10,158 nucleotides of DNA, taken from contig JACCQS010000490.1 of NCBI GenBank assembly GCA_013814015.1, positions 1 through 10,158 of the forward strand, given 5' to 3'. Under the pieces are notes generated by a model. That model was not told the origin of the DNA and searched no databases. It worked only from the letters and a program-made list of their open reading frames with translations. This document shows, in pieces, positions 6,807 through 10,158 of the stretch (its first letter is position 1; every line of letters starts with the position of its first letter). The translations under genes were made by a program, and so were the position numbers. The DNA is from Geodermatophilaceae bacterium. GTDB taxonomy: Bacteria; Actinomycetota; Actinomycetes; Mycobacteriales; Geodermatophilaceae.

Positions 6807-7276
6807 GGGTAGCGAAGAGGGCCGGCCGCGAGCAGCACCGGGATCCGTCCAGCCGGCAGGATCCGCCCCACGATGACGAAACGCCATGCATGCCGGGCCA
6901 GCTGATTGCGGGCCCAGTCCAATCGCTGCGAATTCTGGCGGGCAACAAGCCAATTCAGAGCCCGAGAGCCCTGAGTGCGGCACACCGTAAACGTGACGAC
7001 GTCGCCGACCAGTGCAGCTGCGGCGGCCAGCAGGACCACCAAGATGAATGACCCGCCGGAGGCCGACTGGGCGATGGCGGCGGCCGCGGCCACGATCGGC
7101 CCGGTCGGCAGCACCGGCACGATCGAACCGACCAGCACCGATCCGGTCATCAGCGGATAGCTCGCCGCCGCCGCCGCCGCACCACGGTCGGCCGCCGCCT
7201 GGCTCAGCCACCCGAGCGAGAGGGCGATCGAACCGGTCACACTCGCCATTGTCCGACCGTCGAGCCGCCTCGGCAT
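6746..7276 (-). CDS. DedA/VTT-type membrane protein, C-terminally short
   Basis: This 176-residue multi-helix membrane protein resembles the DedA/VTT family, whose members are implicated in polyprenyl-phosphate and phospholipid flipping. Supporting features are YPLMTGSVLVGSIVPVLPTG (40-59), typical of the first re-entrant region, hydrophobic helices at 60-98 with the conserved GD pair (91-92), and VGRILPAGRIPVLLAAG (136-152), matching the family 'GR.lPg.R....aG' signature. Actinobacterial members continue for about 40-60 more residues with further membrane helices. This one ends in the polar tail MAAGRRGRAD right after FLPAGA, and no other frame supplies the missing part. It may be truncated by deletion and non-functional. 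The ATG at 7276 has AGGGGG 7 bases upstream. Its stop is embedded in CTGA, where the phosphodiesterase frame begins, indicating that the two genes form one unit. Confidence 0.75.
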   Translation of the reverse strand: MPRRLDGRTMASVTGSIALSLGWLSQAAADRGAAAAAASYPLMTGSVLVGSIVPVLPTGPIVAAAAAIAQSASGGSFILVVLLAAAAALVGDVVTFTVCRTQGSRALNWLVARQNSQRLDWARNQLARHAWRFVIVGRILPAGRIPVLLAAGPLRYPWKAFLPAGAMAAGRRGRAD

Positions 7277-7283
7277 CCGGGAT

Positions 7284-7289
7284 CCCCCT
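7284..7289 (-). promoter_or_regulatory. Ribosome binding site of the DedA-type gene
   Basis: AGGGGG on the minus strand lies 7 bases before the ATG at 7276. It favours this start over the ATG nine codons further in, which has no such site. Confidence 0.6.
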
Positions 7290-7319
7290 GACGCGCCGAT
7301 GACCCGCTCATTGGAACCT

Positions 7320-7403
7320 GGACGTTATGCGCATAACGTCCCAACATTCGGGCCGATTCCGGGACGTTATGCGCATAACGTCCCAACATTCGGGCCGATT
7401 CTG
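7320..7403. repeat. 42-bp tandem duplication, each copy with a perfect 22-bp palindrome
   Basis: Copy 1 (7320-7361) and copy 2 (7362-7403) match at 41 of 42 positions, the difference being C7360/T7402. Each begins with GGACGTTATGC followed by its exact reverse complement (palindromes at 7320-7341 and 7362-7383; the second extends to 24 bp, 7361-7384), then a 20-bp linker CAACATTCGGGCCGATTCYG. The array fills the 150-bp gap between the end of the DppF-type gene (7427) and the DedA gene (7276). Possible roles are paired operator sites for a dimeric regulator of the DedA unit, transcription stop hairpins for the ABC operon, or a dispersed extragenic palindromic repeat. There is no U-tract. Confidence 0.85.
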
Positions 7404-7426
7404 GGCCGGTGGCACGAGAGCAGGGG

Positions 7427-8749
7427 CTAGACGGCGTCCCGGCCGGCACCGATGACAGCCGCGGGATCCAGCGCCCCCTCGGCGGCGATGTAGACGCCCT
7501 GGTCAGCTGCCACCTGGTCCGCGGACTTGGGCCGCAGATGACCGTCGCGGATGCCCTCGGCCCAGTGGCAGGCCACCAGGTGCGGGGCCGGGGGGACGAC
7601 CGTAGACGGCACGGCACCCGGCGCGTTGCCCCCTGGCGCAGTGCCCGACGGACTACCGCCTGGCGCAGTGCCCGACGGACTACCTACCGGCGCGGTGACC
7701 GGCGCGGTGCCTGCCCGAGCGCTACTAGACCCGGTGTCAGCCGGCCCCGTGGTCAGTTCGCGGAGGTGCGGTTCCTCGTCGTCGCAGCGGGTCTCCTGCC
7801 GCCAGGGGCAGCGGGTGTGGAATCGGCAGCCACTGGGCGGATTGGCCGGCGAGGGCAGGTCACCGGCGAGCAGGATCCGCTCACGGCGGTCCTCGACATC
7901 GGGATCGGGTACGGGTACCGCGGACATCAGCGCCCTGGTGTACGGGTGCAGCGGCTCGGCGTACAGATCGTCGGAAGCGGCCTGCTCGACCAATCGGCCG
8001 AGGTACATGACACCCACCGTGTCGCTGATGTGTCGCACGACAGCGAGGTCGTGGGCGATCACGAGGTAGGTCAGGCCGAACTCGCCCTGCAGTTCTTCGA
8101 GGAGGTTGATCACCTGCGCCTGTACGGAGACGTCGAGCGCGGAGACCGGCTCGTCGGCCACGATGAGATCGGGCTGTACGGCGAGCGCGCGTGCGATCCC
8201 GATCAGTTGCCGCTGGCCGCCGGAGAACTCGTGTGGATAGCGCCGCAACGCCGAGGCCGACATGCCAACGGCTTCCAGCAGTTCGGTGATCCGGGTACGG
8301 CGGGCCGAGCTGTTACCTCCGAGACCGTGCGCGTTCATTCCCTCGGTCATGATCGACTCGATGTTCTGCCGCGGGTCGAGGCTGGACAGCGGATCCTGGA
8401 AGATCATCTGCATCCGTCGGCGCATCGACCGGAGCTTCTCACCGTCGAGGCTGGCGACGTCGACGCCGTCGAAGAGCACCTTGCCCTCCGTCGGTTCGTT
8501 CAGCCGCAGGACGCCACGCCCGAATGTGCTCTTCCCACAACCGGATTCGCCCACCAGGCCGTAGGTCTCGCCACGCCGAATGCTCAGGTTGACACCGTCG
8601 ACGGCTTTGACGTGCCCGATCGTACGGTCGAACAGGATGCCGCTTCGGATCGGGAAGTACACCTTCAGTCCGGAGACATCGAGCAACACCTCACCCGGAG
8701 CGGCCGTCGCTGCGGGATCTTGCGCCGAGTCGGTCCGTGAGTTGCTCAC
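7427..8749 (-). CDS. dppF: Dipeptide/oligopeptide ABC transporter ATP-binding protein (DppF/OppF type)
   Basis: This 440-residue cytoplasmic ATPase would pair with the DppD-type ATPase to power peptide uptake. With GTG 8749 as residue 1: Walker A GESGCGKST (67-75), Q-loop Gln118, signature SGGQRQ (176-181), Walker B LIVADE (195-200), H-loop His233, and the oligopeptide C-terminal region HPYTRALMSAVP (268-279) with GCRFHTRCPW (Cys308, Cys314) and Cys322. The fourth cysteine (VACHW, Cys394) is pushed away by a Pro/Gly/Ser/Thr/Ala-rich insertion at about 340-385. A further tail of about 40 residues follows CHW, making the protein longer than usual. The four-cysteine region is reported to hold an iron-sulfur cluster in mycobacterial Dpp. 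The GTG start is supported by GGAG 7 bases upstream and overlaps the stop of an 11-codon ORF. The frame is open further upstream but without a domain. Confidence 0.93.
   Translation of the reverse strand: MSNSRTDSAQDPAATAAPGEVLLDVSGLKVYFPIRSGILFDRTIGHVKAVDGVNLSIRRGETYGLVGESGCGKSTFGRGVLRLNEPTEGKVLFDGVDVASLDGEKLRSMRRRMQMIFQDPLSSLDPRQNIESIMTEGMNAHGLGGNSSARRTRITELLEAVGMSASALRRYPHEFSGGQRQLIGIARALAVQPDLIVADEPVSALDVSVQAQVINLLEELQGEFGLTYLVIAHDLAVVRHISDTVGVMYLGRLVEQAASDDLYAEPLHPYTRALMSAVPVPDPDVEDRRERILLAGDLPSPANPPSGCRFHTRCPWRQETRCDDEEPHLRELTTGPADTGSSSARAGTAPVTAPVGSPSGTAPGGSPSGTAPGGNAPGAVPSTVVPPAPHLVACHWAEGIRDGHLRPKSADQVAADQGVYIAAEGALDPAAVIGAGRDAV
7632..7684 (-). repeat. In-frame 27-bp tandem repeat inside dppF
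   Basis: A 26-bp stretch beginning CCTGGCGCAGTGCCCGACGG on the plus strand occurs at 7632-7657 and 7659-7684, period 27 bp. It encodes the nonapeptide GSPSGTAPG twice within the C-terminal insertion of the DppF-type protein. A multiple of three keeps the frame, so copy number could vary without breaking the gene. Confidence 0.85.
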
Positions 8750-8781
8750 TGCTCGGCTCCGCCGGTCGTCTCGTTGGTCAT
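8746..8781 (-). CDS. Possible 11-codon bridging ORF between dppD and dppF
   Basis: ATG at 8781-8779 overlaps the dppD stop as ATGA, and the ORF reads MTNETTGGAEQ before a TGA (8748-8746) that overlaps the dppF start as GTGA. A weak GGA lies about 9 bases upstream. It may serve only to hand ribosomes from dppD to dppF. Alternatively the ATG was once the dppF start and a frame change moved initiation to the GTG. There is no evidence of a functional peptide. Confidence 0.3.
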   Translation of the reverse strand: MTNETTGGAEQ

Positions 8782-9827
8782 ACGATTGTTTCCAGCGTCT
8801 CGATCTCAGGTGGGTGGTCGAGAGGGTGCAAGCAGCGCAGGCTGTGGCCCCCGCGCACCGTTTCGAGCTTGGGCGGCTGACCGATGCAGTCGTCCTCGAC
8901 GTGATCGCATCTGGGCGCGAACGCGCACCCCTCCTGCCACGGGATGGCATCGCGCGCCGAGCCCCGGATCGGAGTCAGCGTCTCTCCCCGTGCGGCATCC
9001 AGTCGCGGGATGGAGCGGAGCAGCCCGCCGGTGTAGGGATGCCGACCGTTGTAGAAGATCTCCCGGCGGTCGGCATTCTCGATGATCCGTCCCGCGTACA
9101 TCACATGCACCGTGTCGCAGAGTCCCGCGACGACCCCGAGATCGTGAGTGATGAGCACCAGCGCGGTGTCCGAGCCGACGACCAATTCGCGCAGCAGCTC
9201 CAGGATCTGCGCCTGGATGGTTACATCCAGCGCGGTGGTCGGTTCGTCGGCTATGAGCAGTCGCGGTTGGCAGGCCAGAGCCATCGCGATGAGGGCTCGT
9301 TGCCGCATCCCGCCGGAGAGCTGGTGGGGGTACTCGGTGAGCCGGCGCTTCGGGTCAGGAATACCGACCCGTTCGAGCAGGTCGATCGCCTCCCGGTTGG
9401 CCACATCTCCCTTCATCCCACGATGTCGGGTCAAGACCTCGGTCACCTGGATCCCGATCGGAATCACCGGATTCAAGGCCGAAAGTGGGTCCTGGAAGAT
9501 CATCGCGATCTCGGCACCACGCAGGTCGCGCAGTTCCCCCTCGGACAGCTCCAGCAGACTGCGATCCTCGAAGAACACTCCGCCGGAGACCTTCACACCG
9601 CGCTTGGGCAGCAAGCCCATGATCGCCAGCGAGGTCACCGACTTGCCACATCCGGATTCCCCGACCAGGCCGAGGGTCTGGCCCGGAGCCACCGAGAAAC
9701 TCACTCCGTCCACTGCCCGGGTCGCCGCTTCGCCCTTGCGCTGAAAGACCACGGACAAGTCCTCCACCCGGAGCAGGGGCACAGTCGTACTGGCGCCGAG
9801 TCCGGCGGCCCTGGCCGGCGCGCTCAT
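8778..9827 (-). CDS. dppD: Dipeptide/oligopeptide ABC transporter ATP-binding protein (DppD/OppD type)
   Basis: This 349-residue cytoplasmic ATPase is the partner of the DppF-type protein downstream. Numbered from ATG 9827: Walker A GESGCGKSV (56-64), Q-loop Gln112, signature LSGGMRQR (170-177), Walker B LLIADEP (190-196), H-loop His228, and HPYTGGLL (263-270) opening the oligopeptide C-terminal domain. That domain carries Cys301, Cys307, Cys314 and Cys332 with the usual spacing. All catalytic elements are present and the length is normal. The ATG at 9827 follows the permease stop by 25 bp with no clear Shine-Dalgarno site; an in-frame ATG at 9896, inside the permease gene, is possible but would add an unusual leader. 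Its stop overlaps the bridging ORF (ATGA). The gene belongs to one operon with the permease upstream and dppF downstream. Peptide or nickel specificity cannot be read here because the binding protein is outside the window. Confidence 0.94.
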   Translation of the reverse strand: MSAPARAAGLGASTTVPLLRVEDLSVVFQRKGEAATRAVDGVSFSVAPGQTLGLVGESGCGKSVTSLAIMGLLPKRGVKVSGGVFFEDRSLLELSEGELRDLRGAEIAMIFQDPLSALNPVIPIGIQVTEVLTRHRGMKGDVANREAIDLLERVGIPDPKRRLTEYPHQLSGGMRQRALIAMALACQPRLLIADEPTTALDVTIQAQILELLRELVVGSDTALVLITHDLGVVAGLCDTVHVMYAGRIIENADRREIFYNGRHPYTGGLLRSIPRLDAARGETLTPIRGSARDAIPWQEGCAFAPRCDHVEDDCIGQPPKLETVRGGHSLRCLHPLDHPPEIETLETIV

Positions 9828-9852
9828 GGATGACGCCGGAGCAACGAAACGC

Positions 9853-10158
9853 TCATCGACGGAATTTCGGGTCGAGGGCCTCGCGCAGCGATTCACCCAG
9901 CAGCGTGAATCCGAGCGCGGCGATGACGATGCAGATGCAGGGATAGAAGGCGAGCTCGGGCCGTACGGTCAGGAAGTCCTGCGCGTCGGCCAGCATCGAG
10001 CCCCACTCCGGAATACCCCGGTCGGCGGGGCCCAGACCGAGGAAGCTCAGCGCCGCCGCCTCGATGATCGCCGTGGCCAGGCTCAGCGTCGCCTGGACGA
10101 TCACCGGCGAGACCGAGTTCGGCAGGACGTGGCCGAAGATGATCCGCCGGGTCGGTAC
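9853..10158 (-). CDS. dppC: Dipeptide/oligopeptide ABC transporter permease, C-terminal part (DppC/OppC type; 5' end outside window)
   Basis: The visible 101 C-terminal residues belong to an inner-membrane permease of the binding-protein-dependent family. They open with VPTRRIIFGHVLPNSVSPVI and include the coupling (EAA-loop) region EAAALSFLGLG, which contacts the ATPases. WGSMLADAQDFL and a final hydrophobic helix FYPCICIVIAALGFTLLG follow, ending in the cytoplasmic tail LREALDPKFRR. This tail is typical of DppC rather than DppB. The GTG at 10104 lies inside the coupling region and is not the start; the gene continues past the window edge. It leads directly into dppD with a 25-bp gap. Confidence 0.95.
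   Translation of the reverse strand, partial: VPTRRIIFGHVLPNSVSPVIVQATLSLATAIIEAAALSFLGLGPADRGIPEWGSMLADAQDFLTVRPELAFYPCICIVIAALGFTLLGESLREALDPKFRR

Noticed and set aside
7320..7403. CRISPR array or origin-type iterons
   Set aside because: There are only two adjacent units without variable spacers, no cas or replication genes, and each unit is a palindrome plus linker rather than repeat plus spacer.
7409..8740. 443-residue plus-strand open frame opposite dppF
   Set aside because: It is antisense to an ATPase with all nucleotide-binding motifs and shows no family resemblance.
8580..9833. 417-residue plus-strand open frame opposite dppD
   Set aside because: Same situation: antisense shadow of an intact ATPase.

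Overview
This window is high-GC DNA with reading frames typical of Actinomycetota. The strongest taxonomic clue is the leuA fragment, whose sequence is very close to the actinobacterial long-type 2-isopropylmalate synthase. Frequent GTG starts, 4-bp stop/start overlaps and a probable leaderless promoter fit the same phylum. I cannot place it below phylum from the sequence alone.

Left, plus strand (1-3569): the 3' part of leuA (leucine biosynthesis), a short intergenic region with a duplicated 17-bp element, then a two-gene unit made of an ArsR/HTH_20-type repressor and an MFS exporter joined by a GTGA overlap. A 30-bp, near-perfect dyad sits on the -35 element and spacer of the repressor promoter and looks like its autoregulatory operator. 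The -10 element is so close to the ATG that the mRNA is probably leaderless.

Centre, minus strand (7276 down to 3533): a compact, largely overlapping run of a DedA/VTT-type membrane protein, a phage-holin-IV/type I phosphodiesterase fusion, a VOC (glyoxalase/extradiol dioxygenase-like) protein, a RidA-superfamily protein and a small actinobacterial hypothetical protein that converges on and overlaps the MFS gene. The two membrane genes appear damaged. The phosphodiesterase needs three single-base frame corrections to be read through, and the DedA protein stops about where its last membrane segments should begin. The small soluble proteins downstream look intact.

Between the DedA gene and the right-hand operon lies a 42-bp tandem duplication, each copy holding a perfect 22-bp palindrome. 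Right, minus strand (10158 down to 7427): the end of a dipeptide/oligopeptide ABC permease (DppC type) and its two ATPases (DppD and DppF types). The DppF-type ATPase carries a repeat-containing Pro/Gly/Ser/Thr/Ala insertion inside its C-terminal cysteine region. It is joined to dppD by an 11-codon bridging ORF.

Most of the window is ordinary housekeeping and transport. The points worth a second look are the operator/leaderless promoter, the palindromic tandem repeat, the decaying DedA-phosphodiesterase pair and the DppF insertion. I see no CRISPR array, transposase, phage structural gene, tRNA or rRNA.
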